61,222 nucleotides of DNA from Candidatus Pullibacteroides excrementavium (lineage in GTDB: Bacteria; Bacteroidota; Bacteroidia; Bacteroidales; P3). The notes under the pieces were generated by a model, which worked only from the letters and a program-made list of their open reading frames with translations, did no database searches and was not told the origin of the DNA. Below, one piece after another: positions 44,510-54,525 of the stretch; position 1 is the stretch's first letter; each line of letters starts with the position of its first letter. Position numbers and translations under genes: made by a program. The stretch lies in contig JADIMZ010000100.1 of the NCBI GenBank assembly GCA_017694335.1, forward strand, positions 1-61,222. Reading direction: 5' to 3'.

Positions 44510-45937
44510 TCAAGCCCGGCCCCTCTGCACCGGCCGATCGCATTCCGCCTGCGAATGTACAAATTTATGCCGAGGCGAAGCTTCCATGGCGGCAAGCCCG
44601 TAGAGACCCCACATATACATATAGCCGTACACTCCATAGATAAAGACATCGGTCATGCAGACCATCAGCAAACCCAGGCCCCAAATCCACCACAACACAT
44701 TCCTGGCCCGGCATAAATAAACAAAGGCCTTGAACAGGAACCACAGAAACAACAGCAACCCAACCACGCCGTGGGTCATCAGGATAGCCAGGAACTGGTT
44801 GTGCGGATGCCAATAGACAACCCGGTAATCGGGATACAGCTGCTGGAAACGTTCAGAAAAGACCTGGCGGCTTCCAATGCCAATCCCCAGCCAAGGATGC
44901 TCTTGTATCAAAGTGGCCGCCGTCTTCCAGCAATACAACCTAGGCAAAGCGGAAAGATCGTCAAAGACAGCCTCCTTGGAACCTATCTGCAAGGTCTGCA
45001 CGGATTCCCATGTCTTCTTGACCCGGTTCGTCACGCCCTTGCCGATGGTGAGCATGGCCAGCCCGCCCAACAGGACAAGCACGCCCGACAGCCCCAGCGT
45101 TTTCCTGTATTTTTTATGAATCAAGGTCTGAACCCATAGAATCAGAACGGTACAAAAGAACAGAACCTGCCCGATCTTGGAATTGGAGGTCAGCAAAACG
45201 AAAGCCAGCACCGCCATGGCCAGCCAGGCCGCCCATCTCCGTCCCGGCGATTTGAAAAAAGCATCTTCCCTGATCCAGGCCATCCCCGTCAAGGCAAAAG
45301 CGAAATTCAGCAACAAGGCTTCGTAGGTCGTATGCATCAGCTCCTTGCCCGCCATATAAGGCCCTTGGTACGACAAGAACTGATTCAAGGCCACTTTCCA
45401 TCCCCGCTGACGATAAGGTTCCAGGTCCGGATTGGAAAGGAAGACATCCACCATGATGCCCCACTTCACCAAACACTCCAGCAAACAGCCCGCCACAAAG
45501 CATACGGCCAGCAACCGCAAACGTCCCGGCGTGAAGAAATCCCGCTTCATGCCCAGGAACAGCACCGGATACAATATCATTGAAAGACTACGCCCGCAGG
45601 CACGCCAGCCCGCCCCGACATCCGCCGAATAGGAAATAGACACCAGAAAAAGCAGATACAATAGAATCCAAGGCAGGAACGCCCCCCACTCCCTCCTTCC
45701 GAAAGCCTTCCCTTTGGGCAAGCAAAGCCAATAAGCCACCGAGATACCCACACAGACCCCCAGCAGATAAGAATATACATTCCAAGGCAACCAAAAGAAA
45801 GCCGCCAGCAAACCCATGGCAATTACCTGCAAGGAAGCGAACAGTCCCCTGAAAAAACGAACATATATATTCCCGCCCGTCCCCGGATAAACGTCCTGCA
45901 ACAGGATTCCTTCCCACAAAGCAGACCGCAACTTCAT
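44510..45937 (-). CDS. O-antigen ligase / Wzy_C-type polymerase
   Basis: A 475-residue membrane protein with about ten to twelve helices. The large periplasmic loop ends in HPWLGIGIGSRQVFSERFQQ followed by YWHPHNQFLAILMTHGVVG, the Wzy_C signature with the conserved H-x-H-N pattern. Members either ligate O-antigen to lipid A core or polymerise repeat units. The start overlaps the preceding gene's stop by 4 bp, so it is coupled to the polymerase upstream. Confidence 0.87.
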   Translation of the reverse strand: MKLRSALWEGILLQDVYPGTGGNIYVRFFRGLFASLQVIAMGLLAAFFWLPWNVYSYLLGVCVGISVAYWLCLPKGKAFGRREWGAFLPWILLYLLFLVSISYSADVGAGWRACGRSLSMILYPVLFLGMKRDFFTPGRLRLLAVCFVAGCLLECLVKWGIMVDVFLSNPDLEPYRQRGWKVALNQFLSYQGPYMAGKELMHTTYEALLLNFAFALTGMAWIREDAFFKSPGRRWAAWLAMAVLAFVLLTSNSKIGQVLFFCTVLILWVQTLIHKKYRKTLGLSGVLVLLGGLAMLTIGKGVTNRVKKTWESVQTLQIGSKEAVFDDLSALPRLYCWKTAATLIQEHPWLGIGIGSRQVFSERFQQLYPDYRVVYWHPHNQFLAILMTHGVVGLLLFLWFLFKAFVYLCRARNVLWWIWGLGLLMVCMTDVFIYGVYGYMYMWGLYGLAAMEASPRHKFVHSQAECDRPVQRGRA

Positions 45938-47253
45938 CTTGATCCGGGTTTAAGTGAAAGAGGACGATAACCGGGCGGCAACAGCCGGGGCTGACGGCTC
46001 CGGTTCTCCGCCCAGAAACTGATTTCAGCCAGCATGGCCAGGAAAACAGGAACCGTGAGGAAATTCAGATGCATCAGATAGAACTCGAACCATCCCATGA
46101 ACAAATACCCGCATACCCAGGAAGACCATACCAAAGCAAAAAGATTGGCCCTCTGCCGCGCCACGAAAAACAGCACATTCACCAGGATGGAAAACAAAAA
46201 AACAAACAGGGCCGCTTGCCAAGGACCGAGAAAGACATACAGGAATCCCATGAAGGTACGCACATTGGTTCCTGAATCCGCCCTGGTGGTGATGACGAAC
46301 TTATCGTTAATCTTCTCTTCCACCGGTTGCCCTGTCAACACATTGCCTATGTTGACCACCGCCGTGAAAACCTTGTCCGGATCCCTTTCTTCCACTATCC
46401 CCTTGGCCATGTCTTCGCTAAAACCATACACCCCGGCCACCAGATACGTCACGAAATGCTTCTGGATATAACGAGCCGTCATCTGGGCATATTCGGCTCG
46501 GGTCACATTGTATTGCTTCGTTGCCCAATCCGCCCTGACAAGGAACATGGAGACCCAATAGGAAGCGAAGAAAAACACGAACCCAAACACAGCCACTCCA
46601 AGCACCAGCTTCACTTTCAAATGGATTCTTTGCATCAACAACCTCATTATCAAAGCACTGACAATCGGTATTATCATCCAGCTTTTCACCAGGCACAAAA
46701 AAGCCACCACGAAGAAACCTAAAATATAGAACACATAATTCTTGTGATACTTGTCTATCAAGAATATCCAGATAATGCCCAATATCATCATCACCGTGGA
46801 CAAATGCCCGAAGATGCCGTTCCCGGAAAACTTCGCTCCGAAAGCATCGCTCCCTATGGGCGCGGAAAAAGTCAGCATCAGGAAAATCGTCCAGAAAAAG
46901 AACAGTACCAATATAATCCGGGTCAATTTCCCCAAAACCTGCCGGGTTGCTTCAAATACCGCTACCTGCGGCAATTCCTTCCCCCGGGTCGCTGCCGAAA
47001 ACAATATCCCGAAGAAAAAACTAGGTATGAAGAAAAGCGCGATGCCGACCACCCAGACCCAGACGCTGGGATAGTAGAACGGGACGAAATCCATCTTGCC
47101 GTCAATCGCCATGCAGAATGCCAGGACCACGGCATAAGGAACCATCAAACAGTTCAAAGGGGTGTACGGAGTCCGCCATAGCTTTCTTTCCAGCAGGACA
47201 AAAAGCAAGACCTCCACGTATAACACTATGACCGGAAGCATCTCCATATCCAT
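45934..47253 (-). CDS. O-antigen polymerase-like membrane protein (DUF6337-like), copy 2
   Basis: A 439-residue protein with about ten membrane helices. It shares YTPLNCLMVPYAV, MDFVPFYYPSVWVW, GSDAFGAKFSGNGIFGHLS and other motifs with the gene upstream, so the two are paralogues. The pattern matches DUF6337-type oligosaccharide repeat-unit polymerases of Bacteroidales. Overlaps the Wzy_C gene by 4 bp. A third helix set near residues 250-300 contains the periplasmic loop where catalysis would occur. Confidence 0.75.
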   Translation of the reverse strand: MDMEMLPVIVLYVEVLLFVLLERKLWRTPYTPLNCLMVPYAVVLAFCMAIDGKMDFVPFYYPSVWVWVVGIALFFIPSFFFGILFSAATRGKELPQVAVFEATRQVLGKLTRIILVLFFFWTIFLMLTFSAPIGSDAFGAKFSGNGIFGHLSTVMMILGIIWIFLIDKYHKNYVFYILGFFVVAFLCLVKSWMIIPIVSALIMRLLMQRIHLKVKLVLGVAVFGFVFFFASYWVSMFLVRADWATKQYNVTRAEYAQMTARYIQKHFVTYLVAGVYGFSEDMAKGIVEERDPDKVFTAVVNIGNVLTGQPVEEKINDKFVITTRADSGTNVRTFMGFLYVFLGPWQAALFVFLFSILVNVLFFVARQRANLFALVWSSWVCGYLFMGWFEFYLMHLNFLTVPVFLAMLAEISFWAENRSRQPRLLPPGYRPLSLKPGSR

Positions 47254-47259
47254 TCTATT

Positions 47260-48558
47260 CTAAAAACGTAAACGTGCAAGGAACGGAACCCTTTTCAATA
47301 AGAACCTGTCCACCAAGCCCGCCACAAGTATCCAGAAAGGAACTTCCCAAGTAGTGAGCAGTTGGGTGTAAAGGTTGAACCAACCCATGCACAAAATCAC
47401 TGCAATCCATCCGTAAATACACAGGAAAACAACTCCTCCGTAACGCTTCCAAAGCCAGAACATCAAATAGCAGACCAGGCCGAACACCAAGGAAATCCAA
47501 ACCAGACCGGTCCGGCCCATATACACAAAAATCGTCCCGAAGAAGGTCCGCACATTCGTATAATTCAATCCCGTATTCAAAAAATCATGACTGTAACCCG
47601 ATACCACTTCCTGCCCCGTCAGAATATGCCATACGTTATAAAAGGGAGCCAGCACATAATGCGGGTCCGTTGTTTCCATAACACCCTGCTGCATATCCAG
47701 GCTCAAACCCAAGGTACCCGATGTGACATAATGGACAAACAGACCGAAAATCTCTTTCAGCTGGCCTCCGAAAGTCGGACTGGAAAACATGGAATCCCCT
47801 GCCAGGTAAATAACGATATAACTCAGGAAAAACACCGCCGTCCCTCCCAGCAGGATCCAAGCCAGATACTGCCATTTGAATGTCCGGCCCGAAATGAACC
47901 GTGCCAGCAGGCCGGCCACTATGGGCAATATGACCCAGCTTTTGACCTGATGGACCAAAGCCAGCAGCAACAGCAGGAGAAAGGCAATCCATAGCCAACG
48001 GTTCTGATCCGCAAGCAACCATTGGGAATCTTTCAAAGGATTCTCGAAACAAACCACGCAAAACAGCATCAAGGCCATGGCGATGACCGAAAGGTGCCCC
48101 CAAAGCCCGTAACTGGCAAACAAGGCTCCGAAGCATTCCGTCCCTACCGGGCAAGGCAGATCCTTGTCGCACAGCATCACGATAAGACGCACCGCCAGAA
48201 CCGCGAAAATCAGGCATGCCAAACCGATTTTCCATCGCAGGGCAGACTGGACTTCCGCCATCATGGCCTTTCCTTGCAAACGCATGGGATAAGGCTGAAT
48301 CCTGCGCGAAAGTCCGTAAAACACAAGGCTTGCTACCAGAAACAACGGCAGACCGGCAATCCAAGGCAACAGGCTGGGATAATAAAAGGGAACCAGCCCG
48401 AACCGACCGGCCACCAGCAAGGTGAAAAGCACAACGGCCAGATAGGGCACCGACAAGAAAAAATAGGGTGTATATAAATTCCCCCACAGCCTCTTGTCAA
48501 GCCAGCACCCGCCAACCACTTCGAAAACCAGCATCAAAACAAGCCAAACTCCATCCAT
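47260..48558 (-). CDS. O-antigen polymerase-like membrane protein (DUF6337-like), copy 1
   Basis: A 432-residue protein with about ten helices and the shared motifs YTPYFFLSVPYLAV, LVPFYYPSLLPW and GTECFGALFASYGLWGHLS. The ATG at 48558 (MDGVWLVLMLVF) begins at the first helix as in the paralogue; an ATG at 48621 is an alternative. It lies 85 bp after the glycosyltransferase gene and 6 bp before the second polymerase gene. Confidence 0.75.
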   Translation of the reverse strand: MDGVWLVLMLVFEVVGGCWLDKRLWGNLYTPYFFLSVPYLAVVLFTLLVAGRFGLVPFYYPSLLPWIAGLPLFLVASLVFYGLSRRIQPYPMRLQGKAMMAEVQSALRWKIGLACLIFAVLAVRLIVMLCDKDLPCPVGTECFGALFASYGLWGHLSVIAMALMLFCVVCFENPLKDSQWLLADQNRWLWIAFLLLLLLALVHQVKSWVILPIVAGLLARFISGRTFKWQYLAWILLGGTAVFFLSYIVIYLAGDSMFSSPTFGGQLKEIFGLFVHYVTSGTLGLSLDMQQGVMETTDPHYVLAPFYNVWHILTGQEVVSGYSHDFLNTGLNYTNVRTFFGTIFVYMGRTGLVWISLVFGLVCYLMFWLWKRYGGVVFLCIYGWIAVILCMGWFNLYTQLLTTWEVPFWILVAGLVDRFLLKRVPFLARLRF

Positions 48559-48643
48559 TTCCGTTTTCTTTATCGTATTATCCCTTAGCCCGCATTGTCT
48601 TAGCCCTTTCACTGCCCGCAAACACGCACCCGACCCACCTTCC

Positions 48644-49696
48644 TCATCCCTCCAGATACGGCCTTAACACAGGCCATACGGCCTCCGAGGTGTACTGGCG
48701 TCCCGCTTCATAGGCATTCCTGCGCATCGCCAGCAACAGGGCCGGATCGTTTTCCAATTTCCTGATACGCTCCATATAGGAAGACACCTCTTCCGGACCC
48801 AAAGGTATCAAAAAACCCGTTTCCCCCTCTTTCACATACTCGGCATTATGCTTCCAAACCGAAACGGCCACCGGCGTCCCGGCAAGATAGGCTTCCACGA
48901 TAGCCCCGGGGAAACCTTCGCCCGGATAAAAAGTGGGCAACAGCAGCAAATCATAAGCGGCCAAGACCCGGACCACGTCTTCGGGACGCAAAGAGCCTTT
49001 GAAGCGGGCCTGCGGGCATCGCCGCAATAAATCCTGGAAACGTTCCGCATAATCCGGTTCCACCTGCCCGTAGAAATCCAGCGTGACCGAACCCGGCTCC
49101 GCCTCGTTCAAAGCAGAAAGCACCTTAAAAACCGTCTCTACGCCTTTTTCCTTGAAAATGCGGGACATGAATACCAGCCGGAAAGAGCCCTCGTCCGCTC
49201 TCTGTCTCAAGAAGTCCGGCTTGAAATGACAAATCCGGAAGTTGGGCAGGCGCACCACATTCTTCATCCCGAAATCCTCCCTCAAGGCACGTATGACATC
49301 TTCGTTCTCAGGAAAAACACCCTTTATCTTTGACAAGCCCGGCACCAGCCCCGGATGGTCCTTCAGGAAAGCATCCAGCCATCCTCCAATCACCATGTAA
49401 AGGATATCGAAGCCCCATAGCCTGGAGAAACGGTACAGCACAGGGAAAAACTTTTCCAAATTGTTCTGCGCAGGAAGGTAGACCACCGCCCGGCAACAAG
49501 ACAGCTTGCGCAAAAGACCGAGAATCTTCCATTTGCCTTTTTTCAGGACTTCCGTATCGAAAAAATCCAGCTTGTAGACCGAAGGGGGCAGTTCCTGCTG
49601 CAGCATGGCATAGACGGAACGGGTTTTCACCGTCTGTCCATCCAACTTGCCCGTTTCCAGGCCGAAATACCCCAAAACCAGAATCTTTCTCGCCAT
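48644..49696 (-). CDS. Glycosyltransferase, GT4-type
   Basis: A 350-residue GT-B protein with Rossmann opening ILVLGYFGLETGKLDGQT and C-terminal nucleotide-sugar site YPGEGFPGAIVEAYLAGTPV, including the EX7E motif (E in GEGF...E in VEAY). Shows SLRPEDVVRVLAAYDLLLLP typical of GT4. Probably adds a sugar to the lipid-linked repeat unit on the cytoplasmic side. First gene of a probable operon with the polymerases, Wzy_C protein and perhaps rpoN. Sugar not predictable. Confidence 0.88.
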   Translation of the reverse strand: MARKILVLGYFGLETGKLDGQTVKTRSVYAMLQQELPPSVYKLDFFDTEVLKKGKWKILGLLRKLSCCRAVVYLPAQNNLEKFFPVLYRFSRLWGFDILYMVIGGWLDAFLKDHPGLVPGLSKIKGVFPENEDVIRALREDFGMKNVVRLPNFRICHFKPDFLRQRADEGSFRLVFMSRIFKEKGVETVFKVLSALNEAEPGSVTLDFYGQVEPDYAERFQDLLRRCPQARFKGSLRPEDVVRVLAAYDLLLLPTFYPGEGFPGAIVEAYLAGTPVAVSVWKHNAEYVKEGETGFLIPLGPEEVSSYMERIRKLENDPALLLAMRRNAYEAGRQYTSEAVWPVLRPYLEG

Positions 49697-49718
49697 AATC
49701 CATTAAAAACCCAACCAA

Positions 49719-49749
49719 CAAAAATACGGCTTTTATGCCAACTGGCAAG
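49719..49749 (-). promoter_or_regulatory. Promoter of the GT4-polymerase operon
   Basis: Minus strand CTTG (49749-49746), 19-bp spacer, TATTTTTG (49726-49719), 22 bp before the ATG at 49696. Confidence 0.75.
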
Positions 49750-49829
49750 CCTGTTCCCAAAACCGTCCCCGGCCATGACCGTTTCCGGACCGGAACCCGG
49801 CTTCTTGCCGCCTCAGGCTACCGCCATGT

Positions 49830-49860
49830 TTTGCCCGCTAAGCCGGTTGATGTATCTTTG
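49830..49860 (+). promoter_or_regulatory. Promoter of the hexapeptide acyltransferase
   Basis: TTTG at 49830-49833, 19-bp spacer, TATCTTTG at 49853-49860, a perfect promoter. The -7 box ends 5 bp before the ATG at 49866, so the mRNA would be leaderless or translation begins downstream at the ATG at 49905. Confidence 0.8.
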
Positions 49861-49865
49861 CATGC

Positions 49866-50411
49866 ATGGAAAAACGGCAACCCAAAGAAACCTTCTTGAG
49901 CAGGATGTACCGCAAGCGGCATCCCGGGGCGGAACCTCCGTACTATTACTACTATTCCCTGGGGACCATCTTGGCCAAACCCATCCGGAAGTGGTTCTCG
50001 GCCGTATTCATCCCATCCGTCCCTTTCGCCAGCCTCCGGATCGTATTCTACCGCTGGTGTGGATATAAAATCGGGAAGAACGTCTTCATTGGCATGCGCT
50101 GCTACCTCGATGACATGTGCGCCAATCTCATTGAAATCGAGGACAATGTAATCATTTCCTACGGAGTGTTCTTTGCCTGCCACGGCCGGAATCAGGGGCA
50201 CAATCCCATCCATATCAAAGAAGGCGCTTACATCGGGATGAACTGCTCCTTGATTGCCCGCCAGGAAGAAGGGCTTGTCATCGGCAGGAATTCGGTTGTG
50301 GGAGCTTGCAGCATGGTCAACAAATCCATTCCCGACAATGCCACGGCCGTAGGCACGCCGGCCAAGGTCATCGCCCTCTCCCATCCGGACTCACCCGAGA
50401 AAGAGGAATAA
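49866..50411 (+). CDS. Left-handed beta-helix (hexapeptide) acyltransferase
   Basis: A 181-residue protein of the LbH/WbbJ type: repeated hexapeptides (IGKNVFIGMRCYLDDMC; IEIEDNVIISYGVFFACHG; IGRNSVVGACSMVNKSIP) ending NATAVGTPAKVI. Such enzymes O-acetylate sugars of surface polysaccharides. It is on the opposite strand to the rest of the locus, between two glycosyltransferase genes, so it may be an independently acquired or separately regulated modifier. Start at 49866 would be leaderless from the predicted promoter; 49905 is the alternative. Confidence 0.88.
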   Translation: MEKRQPKETFLSRMYRKRHPGAEPPYYYYYSLGTILAKPIRKWFSAVFIPSVPFASLRIVFYRWCGYKIGKNVFIGMRCYLDDMCANLIEIEDNVIISYGVFFACHGRNQGHNPIHIKEGAYIGMNCSLIARQEEGLVIGRNSVVGACSMVNKSIPDNATAVGTPAKVIALSHPDSPEKEE

Positions 50412-50429
50412 TGCCCCTTTCCTGTCCGG

Positions 50430-51473
50430 TCAGCGGACGCATTCCAAAAAGACCGCCTTGGAGACCCCGTCCATACGCCCGGCCGCCTTCCCGATGGATT
50501 TCGCCATTTTCCAAGCCGAAGTCCACGGCAAGCCGATACGATGGAACACCATGGCCACATAAGGCAGGTACAATCCTTTCCAGAACGCATACTTCAAACC
50601 CGAACGCCAATGCTGGCGGACATCGATAAAGCGGCACAAATAAAAGACTTGCGCCCTGCCGATTCTTTTCAACCCGCTTTGGGTCGCCCCCTGGTTATGA
50701 AAGATGACCGAGGACAATACACAGGCCATCTTCTTGCCTTCCGCCTGCATCCTGAGAGAAAAATCAAAATCCTCCTCCCCGAAAAAGAACCTTTCGGTAA
50801 AGATACGGGGATACCGGCCGTCTTCCATCGGCCGCCCCATCCAGGCATCGGGATTGCCCAACAACTCCCTCTTGAAAAACAAGGCGCAGCCGGTAATCAG
50901 GTTGATCGGGATAAAATCCTTTTCCTTGATCCGCCTGTAATCCTGTTTCAGATAATGGTACTTGCGGAAACCCCACCTCATTCTTCCCCCGCAGTTCCAA
51001 ATCAAAGGGGACGGCCTGCCGTAACGAATCTGGGGCGTCAAGGCCGCATACTCGGGATGGACGGCAGCAAAATTCTCCAGACGAACCAAGAAATCGGGTT
51101 CCACCTCCGTATCGTTATTCAGCAACAGATAATGGGATACCTGGTTTTCCGTTCCGGGATGTTGGGAAAAATAACGCTCCAGCAACTCGATGCCCAGGTT
51201 GTTCCCTTTGGCGAAACCGTAATTTTCAGACAAACGGTACAAAATGCCGCAGGCCGGATCCGGGGCCGCCTGCAAATCCTCCGCCTCGCGGACCTCCGCA
51301 AAAGCTTTCCTTTCCCTCTCCAGCCAAGCTTCTATCTCCGCCACCGAAGAGTCGGAAGACCCGTTGTCCACCACCATCCAGAGGTAGGGAGGCTGCTTTA
51401 GCGCAAACAAAGAGGCCAGACAAAGAAGCGTGTCTTTGGCTCCATTCCAATTCAAAACGATGATAGCCGTCAT
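50430..51473 (-). CDS. Glycosyltransferase, GT2-type
   Basis: A 347-residue GT-A protein: opening TAIIVLNWNGAKDTLLCLAS, nucleotide-sugar/metal region VDNGSSDSS and YLLLNNDTEVEPDFL (DxD-like NDT), and acceptor-side GEEDFDFSLRMQAEGKK (the ED catalytic pair). Resembles rhamnosyltransferase-like GT2 enzymes. The ATG at 51473 is preferred to a GTG two codons upstream. It lies 73 bp after the flippase gene and converges with the acyltransferase. Confidence 0.9.
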   Translation of the reverse strand: MTAIIVLNWNGAKDTLLCLASLFALKQPPYLWMVVDNGSSDSSVAEIEAWLERERKAFAEVREAEDLQAAPDPACGILYRLSENYGFAKGNNLGIELLERYFSQHPGTENQVSHYLLLNNDTEVEPDFLVRLENFAAVHPEYAALTPQIRYGRPSPLIWNCGGRMRWGFRKYHYLKQDYRRIKEKDFIPINLITGCALFFKRELLGNPDAWMGRPMEDGRYPRIFTERFFFGEEDFDFSLRMQAEGKKMACVLSSVIFHNQGATQSGLKRIGRAQVFYLCRFIDVRQHWRSGLKYAFWKGLYLPYVAMVFHRIGLPWTSAWKMAKSIGKAAGRMDGVSKAVFLECVR

Positions 51474-51545
51474 TACCACTTACCTAAATGAAAATACCGG
51501 ATCCCGGTCCGGACAAAACGCGAAAATAAAATACAGCAACCAACT

Positions 51546-52811
51546 TCACAAGCTCGCTTTTCTTTTCCTGTATATGAAAAAGCAACATAGCAACAGCAAC
51601 AGCAATTCCGAGAGCGACATTCCCCATGCACCAGCCAGAACGCCCATCGCAGGCGCCGTCAGCACCATCCAAACAACATTGCCCACCCCTACCAGCAAGA
51701 CGCTATAGAAAAAAGCCTTTTCCATATTCAGGTTGACCATTCCCACAATACCCAGCAGATAGTTCAGGCTCCCCAGAAAAAGCACCGGGCTCATCACAAC
51801 CAACAGGGTCTCGGCTTCCACGAATTCAGGCCCGCACAGCAAACGAACCAGCCAATCGGAGCAAAGCACGACCATCAATGTCACCAAGGCCAGGAACGGA
51901 AGCATGTATTTAAGGACTTTGACCAAGGTACTCACGTTTTCCCGCAGGGTCCGGCCCACAAAGCTATGTCCAAGATGAGGGAACAAGGCCTGGGAGACAG
52001 GGGAAATAATCCCGCGGAAACCCGTAATAATCTTTTCTGCCGCCGTATATAAACCCAATGCTGCATCTCCCACAAAAAAATTCAGGATAAAAATATTCGC
52101 CCTCCGGTAAAGCGTCATCCCCAAAGTGGACCCGAACACAGCCGCCCCCGAACGGAACTGGGCTTTGACTTCGCCCCAATCCGGCATGGCCAGACCGATG
52201 CCGAACTGCTTCTTGGCGATGACCAAGCTGGCTATCCCGCCGACCATGTAGCCCAAGCCGTCCAGCAAAGGCAGGTAGACATAATGTTCCGGTTCCCGGA
52301 TCAGGACAAAAACCAACACTAAAAAAATTGTCTTTCCCAGCACATTGACCAACGTCAGGTAGCGCATCTTCTCCATGCCTTGGAAAAACCAGACCGCCGT
52401 AAAAGTATTGCCCAGGATCAGGCTCATCCCGCTCAACAGCATCCACCGCTGGGTCCCATCGGGCAACAACCAGAGGGAAAGGAGCATGAAGAGCAACAAA
52501 CAAGCCAGGAACAGCAACAGCCTGCAAGCTATGACCGCATTATAGACCCGCTTCACATACGCCTTGTCGTCCCTATGCTGGGCTATCTGTTTGACCGCCG
52601 AGAAATCGAAACCGTAATTATTGACAATCAAAGCATACTGGACAAGAATATAGATAAAGCCATATATCCCGTAATTAGCCGGGCCCACCACCCGCAAGAT
52701 ATAAGGAAGGGTCAGCAGCGGGAAAAGAAGGACCACCCCGTTCAGAACGGAAAGGGAGAAAAAACTCTCCACTACCGACCTATGCCTCTCGACCATCTTT
52801 CTCAGCTGCAT
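51546..52811 (-). CDS. Lipopolysaccharide/oligosaccharide flippase (Wzx-like)
   Basis: A 421-residue protein with about 12-14 membrane helices, matching the polysaccharide transporter (PST/MATE) family: SFFSLSVLNGVVLLFPLLTL, NYGFDFSAVKQIAQHRDD, LFPHLGHSF. It would flip lipid-linked repeat units to the periplasm for the Wzy-type polymerases. The frame is open to 53006, but the ATG at 52811 (preceded by GGAG and by a -7 box at 52838-52845) is chosen. It is divergent from sufB. Confidence 0.88.
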   Translation of the reverse strand: MQLRKMVERHRSVVESFFSLSVLNGVVLLFPLLTLPYILRVVGPANYGIYGFIYILVQYALIVNNYGFDFSAVKQIAQHRDDKAYVKRVYNAVIACRLLLFLACLLLFMLLSLWLLPDGTQRWMLLSGMSLILGNTFTAVWFFQGMEKMRYLTLVNVLGKTIFLVLVFVLIREPEHYVYLPLLDGLGYMVGGIASLVIAKKQFGIGLAMPDWGEVKAQFRSGAAVFGSTLGMTLYRRANIFILNFFVGDAALGLYTAAEKIITGFRGIISPVSQALFPHLGHSFVGRTLRENVSTLVKVLKYMLPFLALVTLMVVLCSDWLVRLLCGPEFVEAETLLVVMSPVLFLGSLNYLLGIVGMVNLNMEKAFFYSVLLVGVGNVVWMVLTAPAMGVLAGAWGMSLSELLLLLLCCFFIYRKRKASL

Positions 52812-52837
52812 ATCTCCTGCATTGTATGCTAAATCAG

Positions 52838-52845
52838 CAAAGTTA
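52838..52845 (-). promoter_or_regulatory. -7 element of the flippase promoter
   Basis: Minus strand TAACTTTG, 27 bp before the ATG at 52811. No clear -33 box. Supports the 52811 start over upstream in-frame codons. Confidence 0.5.
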
Positions 52846-52886
52846 ACAATAATGCGGCAATAGGGCTTCGATGTCATTAAAATTAG

Positions 52887-52894
52887 TAATTTCG
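52887..52894 (+). promoter_or_regulatory. Possible -7 element of sufB
   Basis: TAATTTCG, a common variant of the Bacteroidota -7 box, about 125 bp before the sufB start. Weak on its own. Confidence 0.35.
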
Positions 52895-53018
52895 CAGATT
52901 CGAGACAATCCAACCTCCTCTTGGCAGGAGGCCGCAAGCGACCGGCCTTCGGATATCCCAACAGGGTCCGGCACTGCCCAAAACGGAAGATGTCTTTCAC
53001 CAACAAACAAGCCGCACC

Positions 53019-54500
53019 GTGGAAAACAAAAATTCGGAACGCCCTTCAGAAAAGAAGCTCGAAGAGCAGGAAAAGATATTGGAAGAAATCACCCAAAGCG
53101 ATTACGAATGGGGCTTCGAGACCAAAATCGCGATAGAGACCTTGGAGAAAGGCCTCAACGAGGAAGTGATACGCCAGATTTCCAGGCTCAAAGGCGAACC
53201 GGACTACATGCTGCAGTTCCGGCTCGATGCCTACAAGCGATGGAAATCCATGAAGGAACCCCATTGGGCGCATTTCGACTACGCGCCCATCGACTACCAG
53301 GACATCATCTATTACGCCGCGCCAAAAAGCGAGCGCGAGAAAGCTTTGGACAACATCGACCCCGAGCTTCTGGAAACTTTCAAGAAATTAGGCATCGAAC
53401 TGGACGAGAGCAAGGAACTGCCCAAAGTGGCGGTGGATGCCATCATGGACTCGGTATCGGTCAAGACCATGTATTCCGAGGAGCTTTCCAAGCAAGGCAT
53501 CATCTTCTGCTCCATCAGCGAGGCCATCAAGAACCATCCCGACCTGGTCAAGAAATACTTGGGTTCGGTAGTGCCTTCGGGCGACAACTTCTTTGCCGCG
53601 CTCAACTCGGCCGTGTTCAGCGATGGCAGTTTCGTCTATATTCCCAAAGGGGTGCGATGCCCGATGGAGCTTTCGTCCTACTTCCGAATCAACGCCAAGG
53701 AAAGCGGGCAGTTCGAACGGACCTTGATTGTGGCCGACGAAGGGGCTTACGTGAGCTATATGGAAGGCTGCACCGCCCCGATGCGGGACAAGAACCAGCT
53801 TCATGCCGCCGTGGTGGAAATCGTGGTGCTGAAGGATGCCGAGGTCAAGTATTCCACCGTGCAGAACTGGTATCCCGGCGACAAGGACGGCAAGGGCGGG
53901 ATTTACAACTTCGTGACCAAGCGGGGCATCTGCAAGGGTTCGCGGGCCAAGCTGTCCTGGACCCAGGTGGAAACCGGGAGCGCGATTACCTGGAAATACC
54001 CTTCCATCATCCTGAAAGGCGACAACACCGTGGGCGAGTTCTACTCGGTGGCGATTACCAACAACTGCCAGCAGGCCGATACCGGGACCAAGGTGATCCA
54101 TATCGGGCAGAACACCAAGAGCACAATCGTGTCCAAAGGGGTCTCGGCCGGTGCCAGCCAGAATTCCTACCGGGGTCTGGTCAAGGTGATGCCGAACGCC
54201 AACGGGGCGCACAACTTCTCGCGCTGCGATTCCCTGCTGATGGGCAACCGCTGCGGGGCGCATACCTGGCCCGACATCCAGTGCCAGAACGACAACGCGA
54301 TAATCGAACACGAAGCCACCACGTCCAAGATTTCGGAAGAAAAGCTGTTCTACTGCCAGCAGCGCGGCCTCTCGGCCGAAAGCGCGGTGAGCCTGATTGT
54401 GAACGGCTACGCCAAGGACGTGCTGAACCAGCTGCCGATGGAGTTCGCAGCGGAGGCGCAGAAGTTGTTGGCGTTGAGTCTTGAGGGCAGCGTCGGATAA
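53019..54500 (+). CDS. sufB: Fe-S cluster assembly scaffold SufB
   Basis: A 493-residue scaffold protein that, with SufC and SufD, assembles iron-sulfur clusters. Characteristic motifs are [68 protein letters not shown] and [19 protein letters not shown]. It is the first gene of sufBCD. The GTG at 53019 is the likely start, in frame with the whole SufB. No sufS or sufE follows within the window. Confidence 0.96.
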   Translation: MENKNSERPSEKKLEEQEKILEEITQSDYEWGFETKIAIETLEKGLNEEVIRQISRLKGEPDYMLQFRLDAYKRWKSMKEPHWAHFDYAPIDYQDIIYYAAPKSEREKALDNIDPELLETFKKLGIELDESKELPKVAVDAIMDSVSVKTMYSEELSKQGIIFCSISEAIKNHPDLVKKYLGSVVPSGDNFFAALNSAVFSDGSFVYIPKGVRCPMELSSYFRINAKESGQFERTLIVADEGAYVSYMEGCTAPMRDKNQLHAAVVEIVVLKDAEVKYSTVQNWYPGDKDGKGGIYNFVTKRGICKGSRAKLSWTQVETGSAITWKYPSIILKGDNTVGEFYSVAITNNCQQADTGTKVIHIGQNTKSTIVSKGVSAGASQNSYRGLVKVMPNANGAHNFSRCDSLLMGNRCGAHTWPDIQCQNDNAIIEHEATTSKISEEKLFYCQQRGLSAESAVSLIVNGYAKDVLNQLPMEFAAEAQKLLALSLEGSVG

Positions 54501-54525
54501 TAGCTTATTTGAAAAAACAAACACC

